A DNA stretch of 35,388 nt. It comes from Streptomyces sp. SM1 (GTDB lineage Bacteria; Actinomycetota; Actinomycetes; Streptomycetales; Streptomycetaceae). The translations under genes were made by a program, and so were the position numbers. Shown here in pieces: positions 15,280-22,629 of this stretch (the first letter of the stretch is position 1; each line of letters begins with the position of its first letter). The stretch covers positions 1 through 35,388 of the forward strand of contig NZ_NEUB01000580.1 of assembly GCF_002910825.1 (NCBI RefSeq). The letters are read 5' to 3'. A model generated the notes under the pieces. That model was not told the DNA's origin. It saw only the letters and a program-made list of their open reading frames with translations, and did no database searches.

Positions 15280-16244
15280 CGTCGGGAGGAAGGCGCCGAA
15301 GGACACGAGAGCCTCAGGGCGGCCCTAAACCGTTTGCCATGCGCTGATCATCCATAGCACCACCAAAAGCGCCCCCAGGCTGCCGCCGGGCACAGACGCT
15401 CAGACTGACGGTGGTCTCTCCGAGTTTCGACTTTGATGCAGCGTGCCCTGTCAGGCAGGCCGGATGAACATGTGTGTCCGCTGGACCGGCGTAAGGGCTC
15501 AGGCAGCGTGGCCTGTGCCGGCCGCCGCGGCTTGCTCTGGTCAACGGCATTGCAGCGTGGCCAAGGACGGCGGGGGTACAGCGAGGCATACGCGTGCGTC
15601 GTCGGTCGGTGTGCCCGCCGTCGTGGCTGACTGTCGTCGGCTGAGCTTCAGGCAGGACATCGAAGATCTCGACGGGTGACGATTCCCACCGGGTGCACGT
15701 AAGCGTGGAGGCTGACAGCGGTCACATCCCATAGTCAGCCTCTGCGTTCACACAACCACCACGCCACAGGCGGACGCACAGCTCCCCAGCAACTGGTACG
15801 CGCCCAGCACAGGCCCGCATCGCCCTCACGGCAGCCTGTATGGCCCCAACGACCGAGCTCTTCAAGGCTACGGATCAGCGGCACGAGGCAAATAGCCGCG
15901 TGCCACAACCGTGCCAGATGCAGGGTGCAGCCACGGTCAACACCGGTGCCCCGCGGTCGAGTAGCCGCTCGCTTCCTCGGCCGGCGAAGCCGCAGCTCAG
16001 AGCCGAGATCACCCAGCCTCTCTCCTAATGCGGTGGTCACGCATACATGCGGCCTGCCGTTCGTCCGGGCTGCGGCGCTGGGGCGCCGGTCCCGGCCGAG
16101 CGGCAGGCCGAGGAACGCATCAAAGGGCGTAAGGACAGCGATGAGCCCCTTGCAGCCGTGCCGAGGCACAATGCCGCAAGGGGCCAGATTGTCTGTTGAC
16201 GGGGCTGCGTTTGGATCGCGCCCACCAGGCACCCGAGGTGCGGC
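15280..16244. other. 965-bp stretch without a recognisable gene
   Basis: Several short open frames occur on both strands, but none has a good ribosome site with a credible protein; a 165-residue minus frame (15735–16232) is compositionally odd and resembles nothing I know. The base composition is less GC-biased by codon position than in the surrounding genes. It may be degenerated cargo. One strong hairpin is listed separately. Confidence 0.5.
16145..16184. terminator. hairpin downstream of the paralogue operon
   Basis: GCCCCTTGC (16145–16153) pairs with GCAAGGGGC (16176–16184), and the interior GTGCC/GGCAC also pairs. It lies 60 bp beyond the stop of the minus-strand gene 16245–16565 and is probably its terminator. 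Confidence 0.55.
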
Positions 16245-16565
16245 TCAGGCCGCAGGTGCTCGCCGCCGGGTGGGCATAGATGGTTCGGCCGCCGTGTCGC
16301 GTCGCTCAGCTTCCAGTCCTACCGTGATCAGCTTTGCCAGCAGTTCCGCTGCCTCAGGGCGAACGGTACCGAGTTGCACCAAGCCGTCACCGAAGACGTT
16401 CACGTCGGCGACCAGACCGGGGAAGTCGGAGTCCAGTCCGAACAACACCAGCTGATCGGCCAGAGTGCCGGCGCTTCGCCGGGCGCGGTTCCAGCCGCGA
16501 ACATACGGCACACCGGGCGAGAGATCTTCCGCGCGCCGGGCCACCACTCCTCGCCGGTCGGTCAT
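16245..16565 (-). CDS. unknown protein, paralogue of the next upstream gene
   Basis: A 106-residue protein of unknown function, starting MTDRRGVVARRAEDLSPG. Its central part, DSDFPGLVADVNVFGDGLVQ followed by LGTVRPEAAELLAKL, aligns with EKDFPYLRADLNAFGHGLVE and LGRVSPDTAERLAEL in the protein of 16570–16890, so the two arose by tandem duplication. No membrane segment or catalytic motif is visible. The ATG at 16565 lies 4 bp after the preceding stop, and GAGGAAAGGG covers the ribosome site. It is the last gene of a three-gene operon. Confidence 0.75.
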   Translation of the reverse strand: MTDRRGVVARRAEDLSPGVPYVRGWNRARRSAGTLADQLVLFGLDSDFPGLVADVNVFGDGLVQLGTVRPEAAELLAKLITVGLEAERRDTAAEPSMPTRRRAPAA

Positions 16566-16569
16566 AACG

Positions 16570-16890
16570 TCAGTCCCTTTCCTCGTGTTCGTTGGTGGCC
16601 ATCGGCGTGTGCTCGAAGTCCTCACGGTCCATCTGGAAGCCGCTTGCGAGCGCTAGGCGCAGGAGTTCTGCGAGGCGTTCGGCTGTGTCGGGGGACACCC
16701 GACCCAGTTCGACGAGACCGTGTCCGAAGGCGTTCAGGTCCGCCCGCAGGTAGGGGAAGTCCTTCTCCAAGCCAGCCCGGACGAGGGCGTCCCGTAGTGC
16801 AGTGGTCGCGTTGCGGGCCGCGTACCATCCGTCGCTGTCGAGGGGCGACCAAGTGGCAGCGTCGTGCCCGTTGGTCGGCTCACCCTGCAT
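16570..16890 (-). CDS. unknown protein, tandem paralogue
   Basis: A 106-residue protein, MQGEPTNGHDAATWSPLDSD…, with helical core ALRDALVRAGLEKDFPYLRA and DLNAFGHGLVELGRVSPDTA, matching the downstream gene. The C-terminal tail (FEHTPMATNEHEERD) is acidic. The function is unknown; a small helical binding protein is all that can be suggested. The ATG at 16890 overlaps the end of the primase/polymerase-like gene by 11 bp, indicating coupled translation. Confidence 0.75.
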   Translation of the reverse strand: MQGEPTNGHDAATWSPLDSDGWYAARNATTALRDALVRAGLEKDFPYLRADLNAFGHGLVELGRVSPDTAERLAELLRLALASGFQMDREDFEHTPMATNEHEERD

Positions 16891-17440
16891 CGGTGGTCGG
16901 CTCCTCGGGAAGCGCAGCGACTGCCGCGTACGGAGTCGGGTACTGCTCGTCGAAGCGGTCGAGTCTCGCCAGGAGTTCCGCGGAAGCCACCAGCGCAGTC
17001 GCCATGGCGACCGGTCGCAACGGGTTGGCCTCCGGTCGACGCATCGGTGCGCGGAGCCACTGGTAGCGGTCGCCGGACAACGGGATCGGGCCGGGCACGA
17101 CGACGGCGCACTCCTGGCCGAGGTACCGGTAGGCCGGCGGGGAGGAGGTCTCTCGTTCGAGGTAGTGCGTGAAGGACTCGCGGCTCTTCGAGCCGAGGAA
17201 GAAGCCGACGCGTTGTGCCTTGCGGTCGATGACCGAGGGCCCGAACGGCAAGCCGCTGCGCAAGAGCCGGTCGAACATCTCCAGCCCGAGGCGCTGTTCC
17301 ACGCTCACCACGTCGAAGAAGCGGCCGGTTGCCAGCAGGCAGGGCGTTCGCGGGTCGTCCGCCCACATCTCCCGGCACGCCGCCGGATCGTCCGCCGCCG
17401 CAGACAGCCACTCGATGCCCCGCCTGGTCATCCTCTGCAC
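16880..17440 (-). CDS. bifunctional primase/polymerase N-terminal-like protein
   Basis: A 186-residue protein resembling the Prim-Pol-like proteins found in Streptomyces accessory regions: RGIEWLSAAADDPAACREMW, CLLATGRFFDVVSVEQRLGL, VVVPGPIPLSGDRYQWLRAP, then RPEANPLRPVAMATALV. The FFDVVSV stretch corresponds to the place of the acidic catalytic pair in true Prim-Pol enzymes, but only one Asp is present, so activity is doubtful. The GTG at 17440 follows GAGGGTGAG; an ATG at 17431 lacks a site. It is the first gene of the three-gene operon and is divergent from the XRE regulator. The family call is moderate; the biological role is unknown. Confidence 0.6.
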   Translation of the reverse strand: MQRMTRRGIEWLSAAADDPAACREMWADDPRTPCLLATGRFFDVVSVEQRLGLEMFDRLLRSGLPFGPSVIDRKAQRVGFFLGSKSRESFTHYLERETSSPPAYRYLGQECAVVVPGPIPLSGDRYQWLRAPMRRPEANPLRPVAMATALVASAELLARLDRFDEQYPTPYAAVAALPEEPTTDAG

Positions 17441-17698
17441 GTCGTCTCACCCTCAGTAGGACTACGGTGCGGCCCTGGTGCCGCTGTGCGTCCAGATTCG
17501 TGGGCCAGCCCTTGACCTGGGCAGATGACGAGAGGTGACGGGGGATGACGCGGGAGGACATGACGCGTCACCCCCTGTCCTCCCGTTCCCCGCAGAGGAT
17601 CCCTGGTTACTACCTGCACGAAGCGATGACCAGCACGTACAGTCAGTGACGGAATCCCAAGTCGTCACACCGGCATCACGCGAGGAGTGAAGGCCGCT

Positions 17699-19060
17699 TT
17701 GAAGCCGACCAGTGTCCGCTTACGTGAAGCTCGCACGGGCCGGGGCTGGAGTCAGCCGCGGTTGGTCAGGGAGTTACGCCAGGTCGCCGCCCAGCGTGGT
17801 CACCAACTCCCGTCGGACGCCAGTGTGAAGCGGCGTATCGCGAGTTGGGAGAACGGCCACAGCGCCCCGGACGACTTCTACGGCCCTTTGCTGTGCGACG
17901 CGTTCACCACCAGTGCCGTCGAACTCGGCTTGAGCCACGGCCAGCCTCAGGACAGCGCCCTACTTGATGCCGCGTATCCCGCCAGCCCGGACGACGCCAT
18001 CCAGACGGTGCGCCAACTGTGGCGTGCCGACCTCAACCAGTACGACCCGTTGCTCACGGCGGAGCCGTCCGAGCCGGCGTGGAACGAGGCATCCCTACGG
18101 TGGTTGGTCGCGCCCGGGCCCGGCGTCCCCCGGCAGCGGACCGAAGGCACCCGAGTCAGTCTCGGCGACGTGGCAGCCATAAAGACCACGGCGGACATGT
18201 TCGCCCAGCTCGACGACCAGTTCGGTGGGGACCACGCGCGTCATGCGGTGATCCAGTACCTCAGCAACGACGTGGCCCCGCTCCTACGAGGTCGGTACAC
18301 CGAACAAGTGGGCAGGGCCCTGTTCTCCACCGTGGCGGAAGCGACCCTCCTTGCCGGGTGGATGTCCTACGACGCCTGTCACCACGGGCTCGCCCAGCGG
18401 TATTTCCTCCAGGCCCTCCGTCTCGCCCAGGACGCCAACGACCGCCGGCTCGCGGGAAGCATCCTCTCCGCAATGAGCCATCAGGCGACCTTCCTGGGGC
18501 GATACACCCAGGCCGCAACCCTCGCCCGTGCCGCCCTCATGGGGATCTCTCCGGTAGCCACGCCGACATTGCGTGCGCAGTTCCACGCGATGGAGGCCCG
18601 CGCACTCGCGCGTACTGGTGACGTCGCTGCCTGCGAGGCCGCCCTGAGCGCGGCGACCAAGGCCCTCGAAAGCCAGAACAACGAGGACGAGCCGGAGTGG
18701 ATCAGCTACTTTGACGACGCCGAGCTTGCCGCTGAGGCCGCCCACTGCTTCCGGGACGTCAACAGCGCCCGCCGAGCCGTCGTCCACGCAGAGAACGCCA
18801 TGACCGGCAGCCACGTACGGAGCGACTTCTTCGCAACCATGGTCTTGGCGGATGCCCATCTGCGGGCCGGAGACGTCGAGGAGGCGTGCCGGGTGGCACT
18901 CGATGCGTTGGATCTCGGAGAGCAGCTCAAGTCGGCGCGATGCGTCAGCTACCTTGCCGAGTTCCGCCGGAACCTGAGCGCATCGGGCCAGAGCAGCGCA
19001 GCGCGTGACCTTGCGGAGCAGGCCGGCGAGAACAGGTTGTGGGTTGCTGCGGGGCGGTAG
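17699..19060 (+). CDS. XRE-family regulator with TPR-like C-terminal domain
   Basis: A protein of about 453 residues. The N-terminus is an XRE helix-turn-helix (KPTSVRLREARTGRGWSQPR … RIASWENGHSAPDD). The remaining 350 residues are Ala-rich amphipathic helices of TPR type (for example GLAQRYFLQALRLAQDANDR, GRYTQAATLARAALMG, ARALARTGDVAACEAALSAA), as in Streptomyces regulators that sense small molecules or partner proteins. The frame is open from a GTG at 17687, but that codon overlaps the GAGGAG ribosome site; the TTG at 17699 (LKPTSVRL) has it at 11 bp and gives the usual N-terminus. It is divergent from the primase-like/paralogue operon, which it probably controls. Confidence 0.85.
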   Translation: MKPTSVRLREARTGRGWSQPRLVRELRQVAAQRGHQLPSDASVKRRIASWENGHSAPDDFYGPLLCDAFTTSAVELGLSHGQPQDSALLDAAYPASPDDAIQTVRQLWRADLNQYDPLLTAEPSEPAWNEASLRWLVAPGPGVPRQRTEGTRVSLGDVAAIKTTADMFAQLDDQFGGDHARHAVIQYLSNDVAPLLRGRYTEQVGRALFSTVAEATLLAGWMSYDACHHGLAQRYFLQALRLAQDANDRRLAGSILSAMSHQATFLGRYTQAATLARAALMGISPVATPTLRAQFHAMEARALARTGDVAACEAALSAATKALESQNNEDEPEWISYFDDAELAAEAAHCFRDVNSARRAVVHAENAMTGSHVRSDFFATMVLADAHLRAGDVEEACRVALDALDLGEQLKSARCVSYLAEFRRNLSASGQSSAARDLAEQAGENRLWVAAGR

Positions 19061-19109
19061 GGTCGCGCCGCACCAGAGCTACCGGTCACGCCGGGAGTGA
19101 CACCGCTCC

Positions 19110-20039
19110 TCAGAAGGGGCCCCACTCCTTGCGCCCCTCTCCCGTCCGCAGAGACCGGACCCGTCGGGCGAACTCGGCCGCAGAGCGCTCACTCTCGCCG
19201 ACTTGGTGACCGAGCCACGCCACCATCATCAGTTCCCGGAGGTCGGCCAAGGTCTCGTAGCCGGGCCAGTTCATGAGGTCGAAGCCGTACCGGTGCACGA
19301 AGTCGGCGTACTCCGCTGCCGTGTGCCAGCCGTACCGATCGTAGAAGAGCGGGGTCTGGATCAGGTCCCACTCGCGTGGAGCGAGGGCGAATCCGTCGAG
19401 GTCGATGAGGACGGCGTGACCGTCCCGGTGACGAAGGATGTTCCCGATGCTGGCATCACCGTGGATCATCCCGTAGGGGAGCACGAAGTCCAGCCGGTCG
19501 TACTCCTTGCCTAGCCTCCCTGCCCGTTCCTCCAGGAAGGAGCGGTCTTCTTCGGAGACGGCATCCAGGCCGTCCAGCGAGGCGGACAGCTTGGCCATGG
19601 GGTCGAAGTACGGCAGGCCCAGCGACTCGGGTTCCTCCAGCCAATGCAGCCGGCGGAGCAGGTCCGCCAGCTCGCCGACCGTCGCGTACTCCTCGCGCTC
19701 CTGGACGCTCTCCCAGAAGGTGACAACCAGGCCGCGGACGACGATGGGCTGAGCGACATCGGCTGGCACTCGGGTGGCGGGAAAGTCGACCGTTTCCAAC
19801 CAGCGCGCCACGGCCACGGCCCGTTCCATCTCCGGCAGGACGGCGGGGTCGCGGGCGATACGGACGATGATCGGTAAGGATGCCAGCCGGTAGACCGCGT
19901 TGGATCCCAGCCGCAGCAACTCCGCCCCAGTCGCGTCCAGCCCGGCAGCCTCGCACGCCTCGCGCAGGACGACTGCCACTCCCTCCGCCGTGAACTCCGT
20001 ACCGCCGCCGACCGGTCCCCCGCCACTGCCCGAGATCAT
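19110..20039 (-). CDS. aminoglycoside-phosphotransferase-family kinase
   Basis: A 309-residue kinase-fold protein. The catalytic loop is MIHGDASIGNIL (H193, D195, N200) and the metal-binding motif LIDLDGF (D213, D215), with WDLIQTP following as in the APH/choline-kinase superfamily. Substrates in this family range from aminoglycosides to small metabolites and cannot be read from the sequence. The ATG at 20039 has GGAGG nearly adjacent, which is tight; the frame stays open across attR to 20270, but that extension would read tRNA sequence and is not real. It is the last gene before attR and thus cargo of the element. Confidence 0.82.
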   Translation of the reverse strand: MISGSGGGPVGGGTEFTAEGVAVVLREACEAAGLDATGAELLRLGSNAVYRLASLPIIVRIARDPAVLPEMERAVAVARWLETVDFPATRVPADVAQPIVVRGLVVTFWESVQEREEYATVGELADLLRRLHWLEEPESLGLPYFDPMAKLSASLDGLDAVSEEDRSFLEERAGRLGKEYDRLDFVLPYGMIHGDASIGNILRHRDGHAVLIDLDGFALAPREWDLIQTPLFYDRYGWHTAAEYADFVHRYGFDLMNWPGYETLADLRELMMVAWLGHQVGESERSAAEFARRVRSLRTGEGRKEWGPF

Positions 20040-20085
20040 GCCTCCGACGATACGGCGCAGCCGCACCCCCGGACAGGGCACCTGC

Positions 20086-20113
20086 GTAATAGGGACGTAA
20101 TGATCTTGAGTGG
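20086..20113 (+). promoter_or_regulatory. candidate integrase arm-type site (right arm)
   Basis: GTAATAG (20086–20092) and TGATCTTGAGTGG (20101–20113) repeat the blocks at 5817–5841, with 3 bp more between them. The site is 60 bp inside attR; the left one is 111 bp inside attL. Confidence 0.45.
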
Positions 20114-20173
20114 GGCGGCGCTCCTGCACCCTTCCCTCGCAGGTCAGCGCGCCCGGTGCCACTCGCGCTCTCC

Positions 20174-20219
20174 CGGCCTCCGGAGCCGTGTGCGCAGGTT
20201 CGAATCCTGCCGGGGGCAC
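20174..20219 (+). repeat. attR (tRNA-Arg 3' fragment)
   Basis: Identical over 46 bp to 5660–5705. It lacks the acceptor 5' strand and D arm, so it is not a functional tRNA. It marks the right end of the element. Confidence 0.93.
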
Positions 20220-20271
20220 TCGCCTGGTCACCGAGCAAAATTGCTTCGAGACCTGGGCGGATGCCGACAAA

Positions 20272-20308
20272 AGAGGGCGGGAGTCAGTCTCACTGACTCC
20301 CGCCCTCT
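20272..20308. terminator. 17-bp perfect hairpin, original tRNA-Arg terminator
   Basis: Arms 20272–20288 and 20292–20308 pair without mismatch around a 3-nt loop. It lies 52 bp beyond attR, where the terminator of the uninterrupted tRNA gene would be, and also faces the end of the minus-strand fragment at 20320, so it may act in both directions. Confidence 0.7.
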
Positions 20309-20319
20309 CTCATTGCCTC

Positions 20320-20744
20320 TCAGTGTTCACGCACCATCTGCGATAGACGCGACACGCCTCCGGCACAGGGCGCGGAGACCCCTCGAGCTACCGCCCTTCG
20401 GGTGCACCCCCCCTGTGCCACCACCTTGGCAGCTACAGCATCCAGTGCGACCTCTGCCTTGTCCGGCCCCTCGCCCTCTACGACGTGCGGCGAGTTTCGA
20501 TAGGCGATGTAGGCAGTCGGATGGACGAGACGCGCCGCATGCCAGGTAAAGGTCACTAGCGGGCGCCATTTGTCGCCCTGTCCCAAAAGACCTTCAACCG
20601 TCACTCGGTACGGGCGCGGTGCGGGCACCAGGTAGCAAGGCTTGCTTGTACCGAATTCAATGAACAGTTGTGGGCAGAACCTCGGTGGGCGACTTCTCGA
20701 CTGGGCAGGGGACAGGGCTTTCAGGGCTTCCGTCAAGTGGCTAA
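20320..20744 (-). pseudogene. 5'-truncated gene of unknown function
   Basis: An open frame with plausible protein character (FIEFGTSKPCYLVPAPRPY, VTVEGLLGQGDKWRPLVTFT, AYIAYRNSPHVVEGEG) reads straight into the IS relic at 20745 and has no start codon with a ribosome site before that border. It is probably the 3' part of a chromosomal gene cut by the insertion. I do not recognise the family. Its GC content is lower than that of the neighbouring core genes. Confidence 0.45.
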
Positions 20745-20795
20745 GAGACTGTCTCACGTGGCAAGTTCCGCGAGCTTCTTCAGCAGCTCGGGGCG
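20745..20795 (-). mobile_element. relic of an IS5-family right end (inverted)
   Basis: Bases 20745–20780 match the reverse complement of the right end of the IS at 21471–22351 (22316–22351) at 32 of 36 positions, including the last codons of the transposase (KKLAELAT then stop). Only this end remains. It lies in inverted orientation to the intact copy and brackets the DinB-like gene. Confidence 0.7.
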
Positions 20796-20886
20796 GTGGC
20801 CGTGGCCGGGCTTCAGCACTGCCGGTCGTTGCGGTCCACGTACGGGATCTTGAGGCCACGAGTAGCCCATGGCAGGCTCATGCCGC

Positions 20887-21471
20887 ATGATCGATGAACT
20901 CGCGAAGGGCACCCTGCACGGGCGACTGCGGCGGGACCGCGAGGCGCTGCTCTGGAAGCTCGACGGCCTGTCCGAATACGACGCCCGCCGACCTTTGACA
21001 GTGACCGGGACCAACCTCCTCGGCCTGGTCAAACACGTGGCCAGCGTCGAGGCCAGGTACTTGGGCGAGGTCTTCGACCGGCCGTCCCCAGAACCGCTGC
21101 CCCGGTGGCAGGACCACGACGGCAGCGATCTGTGGGCGGCTGAGGACGAGGCGCGCGATCAGATCATCGAGTCCTACCAGCGCACGTGGGAACACTCAGA
21201 CGCGACGATCGACGAGCTTGCCCTCGATGCTCCGGGCCACGTGCCGTGGTGGCCGGAGCCTTATGCCAACACGAACCTGTTCGCCATCCTGGTCCACGTC
21301 CTCGGCGAGACCAACCGGCATGCCGGGCACGCCGACATCCTGCGCGAAGGCGTGGACGGCCGAACCGGGATGCGCCCCGAACACGAGATGCAGATCGATG
21401 AGGACGCCCGCACCGCCTACTGCGCGAAGATCGAGCAGGCCGCCAGATCGGCCGCATCAGTCGAGGCATAG
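20887..21471 (+). CDS. DinB-like (DUF664) four-helix-bundle protein
   Basis: A 194-residue protein of the DinB/DUF664 group, metal-binding four-helix bundles that in actinobacteria include mycothiol-dependent transferases. Key residues visible are the His in GLVKHVASVEARYLGEVFDR and the pair in HVLGETNRHAGHADILREGVDG, which form the usual three-histidine site. The ATG at 20887 has only a weak site; an upstream in-frame ATG at 20869 would add six residues. Its stop codon overlaps the first base of the downstream IS5 element. It is bracketed by inverted IS right ends, so it may have travelled with them. Confidence 0.88.
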   Translation: MIDELAKGTLHGRLRRDREALLWKLDGLSEYDARRPLTVTGTNLLGLVKHVASVEARYLGEVFDRPSPEPLPRWQDHDGSDLWAAEDEARDQIIESYQRTWEHSDATIDELALDAPGHVPWWPEPYANTNLFAILVHVLGETNRHAGHADILREGVDGRTGMRPEHEMQIDEDARTAYCAKIEQAARSAASVEA

Positions 21472-22351
21472 AAGGTCGTCCCCCGTGACTTGCTGCTTGA
21501 TGTTCGAGCGGCATGATGCCGGCCGTGAGTGCTGATCTGTCGAAGCGTCTGGTTCCTGATGAGCTCTGGAGGCTGGTCGCCCCGTTACTGCCGTCGTTCG
21601 CGGCTCGACCGCAAGGTGGCGGGACCGCTCCGCGCGACCAGCGGGCCGTGTTCACCGCAGTGGTGTATGTGCTGACCAGCGGCTGTGCCTGGCGGCATCT
21701 GCCGCCGACGTTCGGCACGTCCTCCGCCACCGCGCATCGCCGCTTCACGATATGGACCGAGGTCGGCCTGTGGCGTCGGCTGCATCGGGCGGTGCTGGAC
21801 GAACTCGGGGTCCGGGGCGAGCTGGACTGGACGTCGGCGATCGTCGACGCGGCCTCCATTCTCGCCAAAAGGGGGGATCGCCGACCGGGCCGAACCCGGT
21901 CGATCGCGGCAAGAAGGGCAGCAAGCTGCACGTGCTGTCCGATGCTCAGGGCATCCCGCTCGCCGTCGCCGTGTCAGGTGCGAACATGCACGACAGTCTC
22001 GCCCTCAAGCCGCTCATCCTCGGCATCCCCGCAGTCCGGTCCCGCCGGGGACCACGGCGGCGTCGGCCCGTCAAACTCCGCGCGGACAAGGCGTACTTCT
22101 CCGCCGAACACCTCATCTGGCTGCGCGAGCGTGGGCTCGTCGCGCGCATCGCGCGGCCAGGCATCGAGTCCGGCGAACGCCTCGGTCGGCACCGCTGGAA
22201 GATCGAGCGGTCGATCGCTTGGCTCTTCGGTTACCACCGCCTGACCATCCGATACGAACGAAAGGGCTCGCACTTCCTCGCCTTCCTCGGCCTGGCCGCT
22301 GCCCTGACCTGCTACAAGAAGCTCGCGAAACTTGCCACGTGAGACGCCCTC
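21471..22351 (+). mobile_element. IS5-family (IS427-type) insertion sequence
   Basis: About 881 bp. Imperfect terminal inverted repeats: GAAGGTCGTCCCCCGTGAC at the left and, read inward, GAGGGCGTCTCACGTGGC at the right. A TA dinucleotide flanks both ends (21469–21470 and 22352–22353), agreeing with the 2-bp target duplication of this group. It separates the DinB-like gene from a GNAT fragment. Confidence 0.8.
21513..22342 (+). CDS. IS5-family transposase with programmed -1 frameshift
   Basis: DDE transposase made from two overlapping frames. The first starts at ATG 21513 (or GTG 21525) and reads SADLSKRLVPDELWRLVAPL, then DWTSAIVDAASILAK. The second frame continues GPNPVDRGKKGSKLHVLSDA, DKAYFSAEHLIWLRERG and ends RYERKGSHFLAFLGLAAALT…KLAT at 22342, carrying the YxxxR-like DDE signature. 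The change of frame (-1) falls on the run AAAAGGGGGG at 21867–21876, the usual slippery site of this IS group, so the split is probably normal expression, not damage. Without slippage the first frame ends at 22244. Confidence 0.85.
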
Positions 22352-22353
22352 TA

Positions 22354-22542
22354 AGGCTCGATGCCTGGACAACGAACGAAGCACTGCAGCGCTACTACCT
22401 CCGCCAGGGCTTCGAGCACGTGCGCACCGTCCGTGAGGGCGTCGCGGTGAACGGTGGACCTCGGGTCTCCGGATGGCTGGCCCAGCGTGCAGCCCAACCG
22501 GCCGACCACGGCTTCATGGACGAGACACCCGCCCCGGCCTGA
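22354..22542 (+). pseudogene. C-terminal fragment of a GNAT acetyltransferase
   Basis: The frame RLDAWTTNEALQRYYLRQGF then EHVRTVREGVAVNGGPRVSG reads like the end of a GNAT N-acetyltransferase (the N-x-x-L-x-x-Y-Y…GF acetyl-CoA-binding helix and last strand). The N-terminal two thirds are missing: the fragment begins right at the IS border and no matching 5' part is seen on the other side of the IS, where the DinB-like gene lies. So the region was rearranged, not simply interrupted. Confidence 0.7.
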
Positions 22543-22629
22543 GAGACCGTGCCCGCGGTTTCGGGTGGAAGGGCAATGTGGACCGCCCTTCGGGCGCCTC
22601 AGCATCACGGACCTCCGGACCGTGGGCGG

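Larger units (their letters stand above)
5660..20219. mobile_element. AICE (pSAM2-type integrative conjugative element) integrated in tRNA-Arg(CCG)
   Basis: A 14.56-kb element bounded by 46-bp identical repeats. Its backbone is the classic order int–xis–repSA–small spread/transfer genes–FtsK-like tra–gntR, so it should excise, replicate by rolling circle, and transfer as double-stranded DNA. The cargo side (12792–20039) holds a type II restriction-modification pair, a three-gene unknown operon with a divergent XRE regulator, and a phosphotransferase. All backbone genes look intact, with 4-bp start/stop overlaps, so the element may still be mobile. The left boundary is the tRNA 3' half; the right boundary is the tRNA fragment at 20174–20219. 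Confidence 0.93.

Noticed and set aside
15735-16232. 165-codon minus frame in the gap after the methyltransferase
   Set aside because: It contains the strong hairpin at 16145–16184, has no ribosome site, and its composition is unlike a protein.
20174-20219. A second tRNA-Arg
   Set aside because: Only the 3' part is present; the acceptor 5' strand and D arm are missing, so it is attR.
20040-20270. N-terminal extension of the kinase across attR
   Set aside because: It would translate tRNA and att sequence; such extensions (…PAGFEPAHTAPEA) are a well-known artefact of tRNA-overlapping frames.
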